A stretch of DNA of 6,945 bases from the NCBI GenBank assembly GCA_009827215.1, contig WUAJ01000127.1:1-6945 (forward strand), read 5' to 3'. Both the position numbers and the translations under genes were made by a program. This DNA comes from Phycisphaeraceae bacterium. Its GTDB lineage: Bacteria > Planctomycetota > Phycisphaerae > Phycisphaerales > UBA1924. The stretch's first letter is position 1; every line of letters starts with the position of its first letter. This document shows positions 1-5,330 of this stretch, in pieces. The notes beneath the pieces are model-generated. The model worked only from the letters and a program-made list of their open reading frames with translations, was not told where the DNA came from and made no database searches.

Positions 1-1028
1 CCTTCCTTGATCGCCTCCTCACTTTTGTACTCCACGAGATCATCGACTGAGTAACACTCAACACGAATCAATCCTCGTTCAAAGTCTGTATGAATCACGC
101 CCGCGGCTTGTGGTGCTTTGCATCCCTGCGGGATCGTCCACGCGCGGACTTCTTTCTCGCCGGCGGTGTAATAGGACTGGTATCCGAGTAGTTTGTACGC
201 GGCGCGAGCGAGTTTCCCAAGCGCCGGCTCGTCCATCCCCATATCCGCGAGCATCTCCGCTTTGTCCTCGTCGTCAAGTTCTGCGAGTTCGGACTCGATT
301 CGAGCACACACTGGAACCATCTCAGCACCGACATCCTCCGCGTGCTTGCGGACACGCTGAGCGAGTTCACCTTCTCCCATCGGATCATCATCGGAGACAT
401 TCGCGATGTAGAGGATCGGTTTGCTGGTAATGAGTGCGAGCTGCTTGCGTGCTTTGATTAGATCAGGATCAGAGAGTTCGAGCGAACGCGCCGGTTTCTG
501 TGCTTCGAGGATGGGCATGAGCTGCTCGATGACTTTCATGCGAGCGATCGCGTCCTTGTCTCCGCCTCGCGCGTTGCGCTTTGCTTTCGCTTCCGCGTTC
601 TCGAGCGTCTGGATGTCCGCAAGGATGAGTTCGAGCTCGATGGTCTCGATATCGCGGAGCGGATCGACCGATCCATCGACATGGGTGATGTCCTCGCCGC
701 CTGGTGCTTTTTCGAAGCAACGGACGACCTGAACAATCGCGTCTACATCCTTGATGTGCCCGAGGAATGCGTTGCCCTTGCCTTCGCCGGTTGAGGCGCC
801 GCGAACCAATCCCGCGATGTCGACGAGTTCGAGGACTGCCGGGATCACCTTCTGTGTTTTGATATGCTGTTGGATGATCCCCAGCCGTGGATCGGGGATT
901 GGGACGACGCCGATATTCGGATCGATCGTCGCAAACGGATAGTTCGCGGCGAGCGCCCCCGCGTTGGTCAGCGCGTTGAAGAGGGTCGATTTGCCCACAT
1001 TGGGGAGTCCAACAATGCCTGCTTTCAT
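1..1028 (-). CDS. ychF: YchF/OLA1-family P-loop NTPase (redox/translation-associated), 3' end cut by window
   Basis: A ribosome-binding NTPase of the Obg/HAS-GTPase group. Bacterial YchF and human OLA1 hydrolyse ATP and are linked to translation and stress response. I translated the minus strand from ATG at 1028-1026. The G1 loop GLPNVGKST is at residues 7-15, the G3 motif DIAGLV at 70-75, an Ala/Lys/Arg-rich helical stretch (coiled-coil region) lies around 140-180, and the C-terminal TGS domain begins near 286 with EVRAWTIP at 293-300 and PQAAGVIHTDFERG at 306-319. The frame stays open to base 1. It holds 342 full codons against about 363 for E. coli YchF, so roughly 20 C-terminal residues lie outside. 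The start is supported by GGAG at 1038-1035, six bases before ATG. The G4 motif reads NVSD (210-213) where the family normally has NxxE. Identity of the gene is near certain from similarity along its whole length. Confidence 0.97.
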   Translation of the reverse strand, partial: MKAGIVGLPNVGKSTLFNALTNAGALAANYPFATIDPNIGVVPIPDPRLGIIQQHIKTQKVIPAVLELVDIAGLVRGASTGEGKGNAFLGHIKDVDAIVQVVRCFEKAPGGEDITHVDGSVDPLRDIETIELELILADIQTLENAEAKAKRNARGGDKDAIARMKVIEQLMPILEAQKPARSLELSDPDLIKARKQLALITSKPILYIANVSDDDPMGEGELAQRVRKHAEDVGAEMVPVCARIESELAELDDEDKAEMLADMGMDEPALGKLARAAYKLLGYQSYYTAGEKEVRAWTIPQGCKAPQAAGVIHTDFERGLIRVECYSVDDLVEYKSEEAIKE

Positions 1029-1095
1029 AGGGTTCTCCGGACGCTGGTGATGCGACTTAAGCGGAGGGGATTGTAGTCGGGCATCGCGGCGGAAC
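1029..1095 (-). promoter_or_regulatory. ychF leader with Shine-Dalgarno and possible -10 box
   Basis: The 67 bases between the 148-codon membrane-protein gene and ychF hold, on the minus strand, TACAAT at 1075-1070 (one mismatch to TATAAT) and GGAG at 1038-1035. The predicted leader is about 35 bases. No convincing -35 hexamer is present at 16-18 bases spacing, and no terminator is visible after the upstream gene. ychF could therefore be transcribed from here, by read-through, or both. The Shine-Dalgarno is clear; the promoter is a guess from one hexamer. Confidence 0.35.
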
Positions 1096-1542
1096 TCATA
1101 TAATCAGAGCGAGCATCCACAAGGCAATCAGCGATCGCAGACTCCAAAGGACTGTGCGAATCCAGTTGGTCTGGACCAATCGGGCGTGGACTTTCTGGTC
1201 GAATCGCTGCTCCAGAATCCGATGAGCTGGAATCTGGAGGATGAGGGTTGATCCCCAGATCCCGCCGAGCGCGATCAGTCCCAGGAGTGGTAGAAGGATG
1301 GCATCACGATCCGCTTGAGCGAGCAGGTAGAGTGAGCTGAGCAGCTCTGCGATCATCAGCGGCCCAACCACCCAAGTAGTCGATCTTGTGTGTGCTCGTT
1401 CGTATTGGATGAAATCATCCACACCAACTCTGGACATGAGGGGGTAGTGGACGATCTGCACGAACCAGATCAAGCCGGTCATCATGAGAGTGCTCAGCGT
1501 ATGGATGAGCAGCATCAACAGGGTCAGATCGATCGCGTTCAT
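1096..1542 (-). CDS. Four-helix integral membrane protein of unknown function
   Basis: A 148-residue hydrophobic protein with four predicted membrane segments at about residues 5-30, 56-76, 82-103 and 127-147. Polar and aromatic signatures between them are VQIVHYPL (28-35), His51, the loop IPAHRILEQRF (104-114) and LVQTNWIRTVLW (122-133). Repeated His and Arg near the membrane faces suggest a conserved family, not random hydrophobic sequence, but I cannot put a reliable name to it. There is no signal peptide beyond the first helix and no Cys, so it is not itself a thiol enzyme. Its ATG (1542-1540) overlaps the stop of the upstream thioredoxin-fold gene as ATGA, and no Shine-Dalgarno precedes it, which suggests translational coupling and a shared role at the membrane. 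The stop is TGA at 1098-1096. Confidence 0.85.
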   Translation of the reverse strand: MNAIDLTLLMLLIHTLSTLMMTGLIWFVQIVHYPLMSRVGVDDFIQYERAHTRSTTWVVGPLMIAELLSSLYLLAQADRDAILLPLLGLIALGGIWGSTLILQIPAHRILEQRFDQKVHARLVQTNWIRTVLWSLRSLIALWMLALII

Positions 1543-2519
1543 TGTCGGGGTTCATGCATCGGGACACGAGATCTCTGAGCCGGGACTGGACAAGGCATCG
1601 AACCATACTCGATCCGCTCACCCGCCGTACGGTGTCGATGGGTGTGGATCACCTGTCCATCCTTGATAATGAAAATCCCTGGCATCTGGAATCCATCGCC
1701 TTTGAGTCCGGAAACGATGTTACCGCGGAGTGTCGCTTTGATTCCTTCGATCCAGTTGCGAGGTCCGAAGAGTTGCCAGAAGCCGCCTCTCGGTAGTTCA
1801 AATGCTCGATACAGCGACTGGGTTTGATCTTGCACGCGTGGGACCATCTCCAAGCTGTACTTGAGCATGACCTGTCGAGCTTCTTCGTCGTCGCTCATAT
1901 GTACAACAACCGGCTCGATGCCGCGATCTTTGAGGATCGGAAGATCGCGCTGAAGGTCTTGGAGTGTTTGCAGACAGAAGGTGCATCCCATGTGGCGCAG
2001 GAAGATCATCATGACGGGCTGCTGACGCGAGCGATGCAGAACGCTGATGCCGTATTGATCCGTCGCGCGTTCGATGGCGCCTGGGACTGTAAAGAGTGAT
2101 TCATAGCGAGCATCGCGTGGATACTGGTTGTACTTCGCTGCGGCGTAGAGGATCATCCCGAACGGGACCCACCAGATCAGATCGTTTGGGATGAGGACCC
2201 AACCGAAGCTCTTAGGGAGTTCGTTGGTGATGAGCGCGGCGTAGACGAATCCGAGTGGTCCGAGGACTTTCCCGAGCAATCCGACAAGCACGATCGGCCA
2301 GTGACGATTCGGATCACGAGAGGCGATGATGTATCCGATGCCGTAGACGCCGACGATCATCCCGACGCACTGCCAGATCGCTGGGTATCGAGGTGGTTCG
2401 AGACCCAGTCGATCAAAGAGCAGTGCCGGGAAGAAAACGACGATCGCGCCCCAACCGATGTTGTAGAAGCCCGCGAGCATGAGGAGCGGGCGAGCCCAAG
2501 TTGATTGCTGATCACGCAT
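1539..2519 (-). CDS. Membrane-anchored thioredoxin-fold (AhpC/TSA-like, CxxC) protein
   Basis: This 326-residue protein has two parts. Residues 10-130 form four membrane segments (about 10-34, 48-66, 74-97 and 106-128). Motifs here include PPRYPAIWQCVGMIVGVYGIGY (in two pieces, 42-52 and 53-63), HWPIVLVGLLGK (73-84) and NDLIWWVPF (112-120). Residues about 150-306 form a peroxiredoxin-like thioredoxin fold. A beta strand leads into RHMGCTFC, with the redox pair Cys179 and Cys182. VVVHMSD (204-210), LYRAF and QLFGP (249-253) follow, then GDGFQMPGIFIIKDG, which carries the usual cis-Pro-type position near 280. This matches the AhpC-TSA_2/PRX-like-2 type of redoxin, which reduces peroxides or disulfides; the substrate is not known. 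A tail with a third Cys (310) extends past the domain. ATG at 2519-2517 is the first in-frame start, with no Shine-Dalgarno. The gene is coupled by ATGA to the downstream membrane-protein gene. The fold call is strong; the reaction is inferred. Confidence 0.85.
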   Translation of the reverse strand: MRDQQSTWARPLLMLAGFYNIGWGAIVVFFPALLFDRLGLEPPRYPAIWQCVGMIVGVYGIGYIIASRDPNRHWPIVLVGLLGKVLGPLGFVYAALITNELPKSFGWVLIPNDLIWWVPFGMILYAAAKYNQYPRDARYESLFTVPGAIERATDQYGISVLHRSRQQPVMMIFLRHMGCTFCLQTLQDLQRDLPILKDRGIEPVVVHMSDDEEARQVMLKYSLEMVPRVQDQTQSLYRAFELPRGGFWQLFGPRNWIEGIKATLRGNIVSGLKGDGFQMPGIFIIKDGQVIHTHRHRTAGERIEYGSMPCPVPAQRSRVPMHEPRQ

Positions 2520-2589
2520 AGGAACAAACTCGCTTTGTGATTTAGTGCATCAGAAGCACATCTTGGATTTCGTTGGTTGAAGAGCGCCT

Positions 2590-2603
2590 GATTCAGAATC
2601 TGA
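2590..2603. promoter_or_regulatory. Overlapping short inverted repeats in the divergent intergenic region
   Basis: Two perfect 5-1-5 inverted repeats overlap here: GATTC-A-GAATC at 2590-2600 and TCAGA-A-TCTGA at 2593-2603. They lie about 70 bases before the start codon at 2519 and about 60 before the tRNA, a reasonable place for a regulator to bind. Each arm is short, so chance is possible and no regulator can be named. Confidence 0.2.
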
Positions 2604-2625
2604 GAAAAAGCAGCGAATTAGAACC

Positions 2626-2646
2626 CCCTTTCAACGCTGGAAAGGG
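2626..2646. promoter_or_regulatory. 7-bp inverted repeat, operator-like, in the tRNA promoter
   Basis: CCCTTTC at 2626-2632 and GAAAGGG at 2640-2646 form a perfect 7-bp inverted repeat around a 7-base centre. It ends four bases before the -10 box at 2650 and covers the place where a -35 element would sit for the tRNA/murQ transcript. Neither strand carries a T-run after it, so it does not look like a terminator. It could be an operator or an upstream activation site. The symmetry is seen; the role is inferred. Confidence 0.4.
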
Positions 2647-2649
2647 CGA

Positions 2650-2655
2650 TACAAT
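2650..2655 (+). promoter_or_regulatory. -10 box of the tRNA-Arg / murQ promoter
   Basis: TACAAT differs from the sigma-70 -10 consensus by one base. Transcription would begin near 2661-2663, at or just before the first tRNA base (2664), giving almost no 5' leader. The -35 is weak: the best candidates around 2628-2635 match only three of six bases and fall inside the inverted repeat. Confidence 0.5.
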
Positions 2656-2663
2656 ACAAAAAA

Positions 2664-2737
2664 GCCCGGGTAGCTCAGTTGGATAGAGCAGCGCTTTCCT
2701 AAAGCGCAGGTCACAGGTTCGATCCCTGTTCCGGGTG
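2664..2737 (+). tRNA. trnR: tRNA-Arg, anticodon CCU
   Basis: A full cloverleaf of 74 bases. The acceptor stem GCCCGGG (2664-2670) pairs with TCCGGGT (2730-2736), with G-U at both ends. The D stem is GCTC/GAGC. The anticodon stem GCGCT/AGCGC (2691-2695 and 2703-2707) encloses the loop TTCCTAA, whose anticodon CCT (2698-2700) reads AGG. The T arm is ACAGG-TTCGATC-CCTGT. The discriminator base is G2737. CCA is not encoded; TTT follows, so CCA must be added after processing. The gene sits right behind a -10 box, and murQ begins 16 bases downstream on the same strand. Confidence 0.97.
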
Positions 2738-2753
2738 TTTCCTCACTCTCAGT

Positions 2754-3686
2754 ATGACTGCTCCCAAGAATCCATCCCAGTCCTTTGTCCCAGATCGAGG
2801 TCATCTGCTCACAGAGCAACGCTTGTCGGCATCCGCAGACCTGGATGCTGGATCCATCGAGGACACACTCCGGATCATCAACGATGCGGACGCGCAGGTC
2901 GCGCTTGCTGTGCGTGACCAAATTCCGCAGATTTCACGCGTGGTCGAGATGGTCGTCCGATCGCTGGAATCGGGAGGACGTTTGGTGTATCTCGGAGCGG
3001 GCACGAGCGGTCGGCTCGGAGTGCTGGACGCTTCGGAGTGTCCCCCCACTTTCAACAGCGATCCGGATCAGGTCATCGGACTCATCGCAGGCGGGGACTC
3101 GGCGCTGCGGACCTCCTCTGAACACAAAGAGGACATCCCGAGCGGGGCGCACCAAGAGCTGGATCGGATCGAGATTGGTCCGGAGGACACCGTGATCGGG
3201 ATCGCGGCGGGAGGGACCACGCCGTATGTTCTGGGAGGTGTTGCGTACTCGAAGAGTGCAGGCGCCTCGACGGCGCTGCTGACCTGCACTCCGATCGAGC
3301 AACCAGATTGGTGTGATGTGCTGATCGCTGTGGAGACTGGTCCCGAGGTCGTCACTGGATCAACTCGCATGAAAGCTGGGACAGCGACCAAGCTCGTGCT
3401 CAATATGATCAGCACTGGCGCGATGATCCACAGCGGGAAGGTGTACGGGCATCTGATGGTTGATCTCCGCGCGACCAACGACAAACTCCGCGATCGCGCC
3501 GCTCGGATCATCTCGCAGATCACTGGAGTTGATCGACAACAAGCATTTGCACTGCTCGATAGCGCGGACAATCGTGTCAAACCAGCACTGGTCATGCATA
3601 CGAAGGGCTGCTCACTCATTGATGCGGAAGCTCTGATCCAGCAGCATCATGGACGGCTGCGTCCGATCTTGGGTGATCCCAAATGA
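2754..3686 (+). CDS. murQ: N-acetylmuramic acid 6-phosphate etherase
   Basis: MurQ cleaves the lactyl ether of MurNAc-6-phosphate to give GlcNAc-6-phosphate and D-lactate in the cytoplasm, a step of peptidoglycan recycling. The 310-residue product is near the 298 of the E. coli enzyme and aligns along its whole length. It shows LTEQRLSASADLD (19-31), the SIS-domain core LVYLGAGTSGRLGVLDASECPP (in two parts, 77-90 and 91-98) with the general-acid Glu95, a second catalytic-type Glu126 in HKED, VVTGSTRMKAGTATK (199-213) and GKVYGHLMVDLRATN (228-242). The phosphate-loop region reads AAGGTTPYV (151-159), where E. coli has AASGRTPYV. The start ATG at 2754 is the first in frame after the tRNA and has no Shine-Dalgarno; the only leader after tRNA 3' processing would be 16 bases. 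The gene overlaps nagZ by ATGA, which makes a recycling operon. Confidence 0.97.
   Translation: MTAPKNPSQSFVPDRGHLLTEQRLSASADLDAGSIEDTLRIINDADAQVALAVRDQIPQISRVVEMVVRSLESGGRLVYLGAGTSGRLGVLDASECPPTFNSDPDQVIGLIAGGDSALRTSSEHKEDIPSGAHQELDRIEIGPEDTVIGIAAGGTTPYVLGGVAYSKSAGASTALLTCTPIEQPDWCDVLIAVETGPEVVTGSTRMKAGTATKLVLNMISTGAMIHSGKVYGHLMVDLRATNDKLRDRAARIISQITGVDRQQAFALLDSADNRVKPALVMHTKGCSLIDAEALIQQHHGRLRPILGDPK
3669..3686 (+). promoter_or_regulatory. Hairpin and GGTGA site at the murQ/nagZ junction
   Basis: The end of murQ contains TTGGG-TGAT-CCCAA (3669-3682), a 5-bp stem with a 4-base loop that ends on the base before the nagZ ATG (3683). GGTGA at 3672-3676 fits the 3' half of a Shine-Dalgarno at six bases spacing and lies partly in the stem. 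The murQ stop TGA (3684-3686) overlaps the start. Ribosomes finishing murQ would melt the stem, so nagZ translation is probably coupled. The stem is short; the role is inferred. Confidence 0.4.
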
Positions 3687-4732
3687 GTATCGAAGAGCTC
3701 GCTGGCGCGTGCATCATGACTGGGATCCGCGGTGCGGAGCTCGACGACCCGCCCTGCCGAGAGGACGTGGCGTTGCTCAAGAAGCTTCATATCAAGAATG
3801 TGATCTTGTTTGATGTGCACCTACCGACTGGTGGGTTGCGGAATATCGTGAGTGAGGAACAAGTCCGACAGCTCACGGATGATCTCAGACAGGAACTCGG
3901 AGATGACCTCATCATCGGGATCGATCAAGAGGGCGGCGAGGTCAATCGGCTCACCAACTTCAAGGATCCCGCGGTCTCGGAGATGCTCAGCGCCAAAATG
4001 CAAGGCGTGATGAGCGAGAAGCAGCTCGCTTCGGTGATCGATCCTCTGGCGCGAACGCTCTCTGAGACAGGGATCAACTTGACCTTTGCGCCATGTGTTG
4101 ATCTTGCGGTGAATCCCGACAATCCGATTATCGCACGCAAGGGTCGCTCGCTTGGTCAAGATCCGGAGCGTGTTGTACGCGCCGCATCGACGATCATCAG
4201 CACTCACCATACTCATGGTGTGCGTTGCTGCATCAAGCACTTCCCTGGACACGGATCGGCAACTGTCGACACGCACCTTGGGCTTGCGGATATCACACAC
4301 AGCACCACTGAAGCAGAGCGACAGGTATTTGAACGGCTGATTAAAGAAGTGAATGCGAGAGCGATGCCGAACTGCGCTGTGATGTCAGGACATCTGATGG
4401 ACAGCAACATCGATCCGCAGCTCCCAGCGAGCTTGTCCGCGTTGCACACACAACAGCAACTCCGTGACAAACTCGGGTTTAAAGGTGTTGTGTTCACCGA
4501 CTCCATCGACATGGGCGCGATCCGAGATCAGCACGATGCGGGGTTGGCATCCGTACTCGCGATCAACGCCGGCGCGGATATCGTGATCGATGGATTCAAT
4601 GCGCCCGAAGCTTCGCTTCATCCTGTATCCATGATGCATGCGTCGTTACTCGAGGCAATCGACAACGGTGTGATTGAAGAATCCCGTTTGCAGGAAGCGG
4701 CTCGTCGTCGATCGGCGCTGCTCAGTTCCTGA
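3683..4732 (+). CDS. nagZ: Beta-N-acetylglucosaminidase, glycoside hydrolase family 3 (NagZ type)
   Basis: NagZ removes the non-reducing GlcNAc from anhydro-muropeptides in the cytoplasm. The 349-residue protein has no signal peptide, as expected, and is close to the 341 of the E. coli enzyme. Landmarks are VILFDVH (40-46), IDQEGGEVNRL (80-90) with substrate-type Asp81 and Arg89, GRSLG with Arg155, KHFPGHG (185-191), the acid/base dyad loop ending in Asp196-Thr-His198, and the catalytic nucleophile Asp273 in VVFTDSIDMGAI (269-280). The usual EGGRV is EGGEV here, so Glu86 replaces a common Arg. There is only one domain; the C-terminal domain of larger GH3 beta-glucosidases is absent, which favours NagZ over a secreted glucosidase. 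It is translationally coupled to murQ. The two act in the same route; the intervening kinase AnmK is not in this window. Confidence 0.94.
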   Translation: MSIEELAGACIMTGIRGAELDDPPCREDVALLKKLHIKNVILFDVHLPTGGLRNIVSEEQVRQLTDDLRQELGDDLIIGIDQEGGEVNRLTNFKDPAVSEMLSAKMQGVMSEKQLASVIDPLARTLSETGINLTFAPCVDLAVNPDNPIIARKGRSLGQDPERVVRAASTIISTHHTHGVRCCIKHFPGHGSATVDTHLGLADITHSTTEAERQVFERLIKEVNARAMPNCAVMSGHLMDSNIDPQLPASLSALHTQQQLRDKLGFKGVVFTDSIDMGAIRDQHDAGLASVLAINAGADIVIDGFNAPEASLHPVSMMHASLLEAIDNGVIEESRLQEAARRRSALLSS

Positions 4733-4740
4733 CCGATAAC

Positions 4741-4823
4741 AACTCGGAATCACGGCATCTCAACGCGAGTTGGATCCGGATCTCAGATTTCGCTCGACAA
4801 CCACCGAGTTCTGTGGCCTTTTT
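4741..4823 (+). other. Intergenic stretch with several nested inverted repeats
   Basis: Between nagZ and the lipoprotein gene, AACTCGG (4741-4747) can pair with CCGAGTT (4804-4810). Inside lies CAAC-GCGA-GTTG (4761-4772), a 4-bp hairpin closed by a GNRA tetraloop, followed directly by the 10-base palindrome GATCCGGATC (4773-4782). Just after, CCAC (4801-4804) can pair with GTGG (4813-4816) ahead of five T (4819-4823). That last stem overlaps the outer stem by one base, so the two compete or form a pseudoknot. This could be a weak terminator for nagZ or a structured leader for the lipoprotein gene. No good promoter is seen. Confidence 0.3.
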
Positions 4824-4828
4824 GAGCT

Positions 4829-5239
4829 ATGAACCTCCATCCACAGACACGATTGATCTCACTCGGCGCTGTCGCCGCAGGACTCCTTATGCTCGGAGGT
4901 TGCTCACAGTCGCACCCCTCAGCTGCTTGGCAGGGGTCGGGCATGTATGTAGGCAACGCGGGAAACAGCTCCGCATTGATCTACTCTCCTGGACTCGAAG
5001 GAACTGGTACCTTGGTGTACACCGATCGGGATGCTCCGGAGTACAGCCGACGGGACTTCACGATGTCGCATCGGGATCTCTCGCGTCGTGATGAGCTGTT
5101 CGGAGTGCGTGCGGAGCAGCATCCGTCACTCAACAATCGTCGCATCTACCGCTCGTCGCGTGGTGCGGATGAGTACAGCTATCCGAGCCGCGAGCCTCGT
5201 GGATACCACGGCTATCGTCGCTACTACCGAGATCGTTGA
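4829..5239 (+). CDS. Small putative lipoprotein with Tyr/Arg-rich tail
   Basis: A 136-residue protein of unknown function. The N terminus has a short charged region (Arg8), a hydrophobic stretch (about 9-22) and a lipobox LGGC with Cys25, so it is probably lipid-modified and held in a membrane, facing outward. The mature part starts with Ser/Gly/Ala-rich sequence (26-60), then becomes rich in Arg, Asp, Ser and Tyr. The last 25 residues are dominated by Tyr, Arg and Gly, giving a basic, likely disordered tail. No catalytic motif or known domain is visible. ATG at 4829 is preceded only by a weak GAG and a T-run. Real coding is supported by the lipobox and the position in a gap of suitable size. 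It converges on the fibro-slime pair. It may be a cell-envelope or matrix component; that is inference. Confidence 0.7.
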   Translation: MNLHPQTRLISLGAVAAGLLMLGGCSQSHPSAAWQGSGMYVGNAGNSSALIYSPGLEGTGTLVYTDRDAPEYSRRDFTMSHRDLSRRDELFGVRAEQHPSLNNRRIYRSSRGADEYSYPSREPRGYHGYRRYYRDR

Positions 5240-5268
5240 TCGGTTGAACGCATGTACAAATAAGGAGA

Positions 5269-5296
5269 GGGCCGACCCGCAAACACGGATCGGCCC
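5269..5296 (-). terminator. GC-rich hairpin between convergent genes
   Basis: GGGCCGA (5269-5275) pairs with TCGGCCC (5290-5296). After a C-A mismatch, CCG (5277-5279) pairs with CGG (5286-5288), leaving a 6-base loop. On the minus strand the stem lies 34 bases after the fibro-slime stop and is followed by CTCTCCTTATTTG, which is moderately T-rich. On the plus strand the tail ATCACCAACACC has no T-run. It therefore fits best as the terminator of the minus-strand fibro-slime gene, with a possible blocking effect on transcripts from the lipoprotein gene. Confidence 0.7.
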
Positions 5297-5330
5297 ATCA
5301 CCAACACCAACATGCACCAATGGTTTCTAC

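Noticed and set aside
110..430. Plus-strand open frame at the left end
   Set aside because: It is opposite ychF, whose protein similarity is unmistakable over the same bases; the product is Arg/Pro-rich shadow sequence.
3068..3619. Minus-strand open frame of 183 codons inside murQ
   Set aside because: It lies fully antisense to a well-conserved murQ and its product is low-complexity Ser/Ala/Val sequence with no family likeness.
3821..4300. Minus-strand open frame of 159 codons inside nagZ
   Set aside because: Antisense shadow of the catalytic part of nagZ; no start signal and no domain.
4801..4823. CCAC/GTGG stem plus five T as a clear terminator of nagZ
   Set aside because: The stem is only four base pairs and lies five bases before the next start codon; kept only as part of the structured gap.
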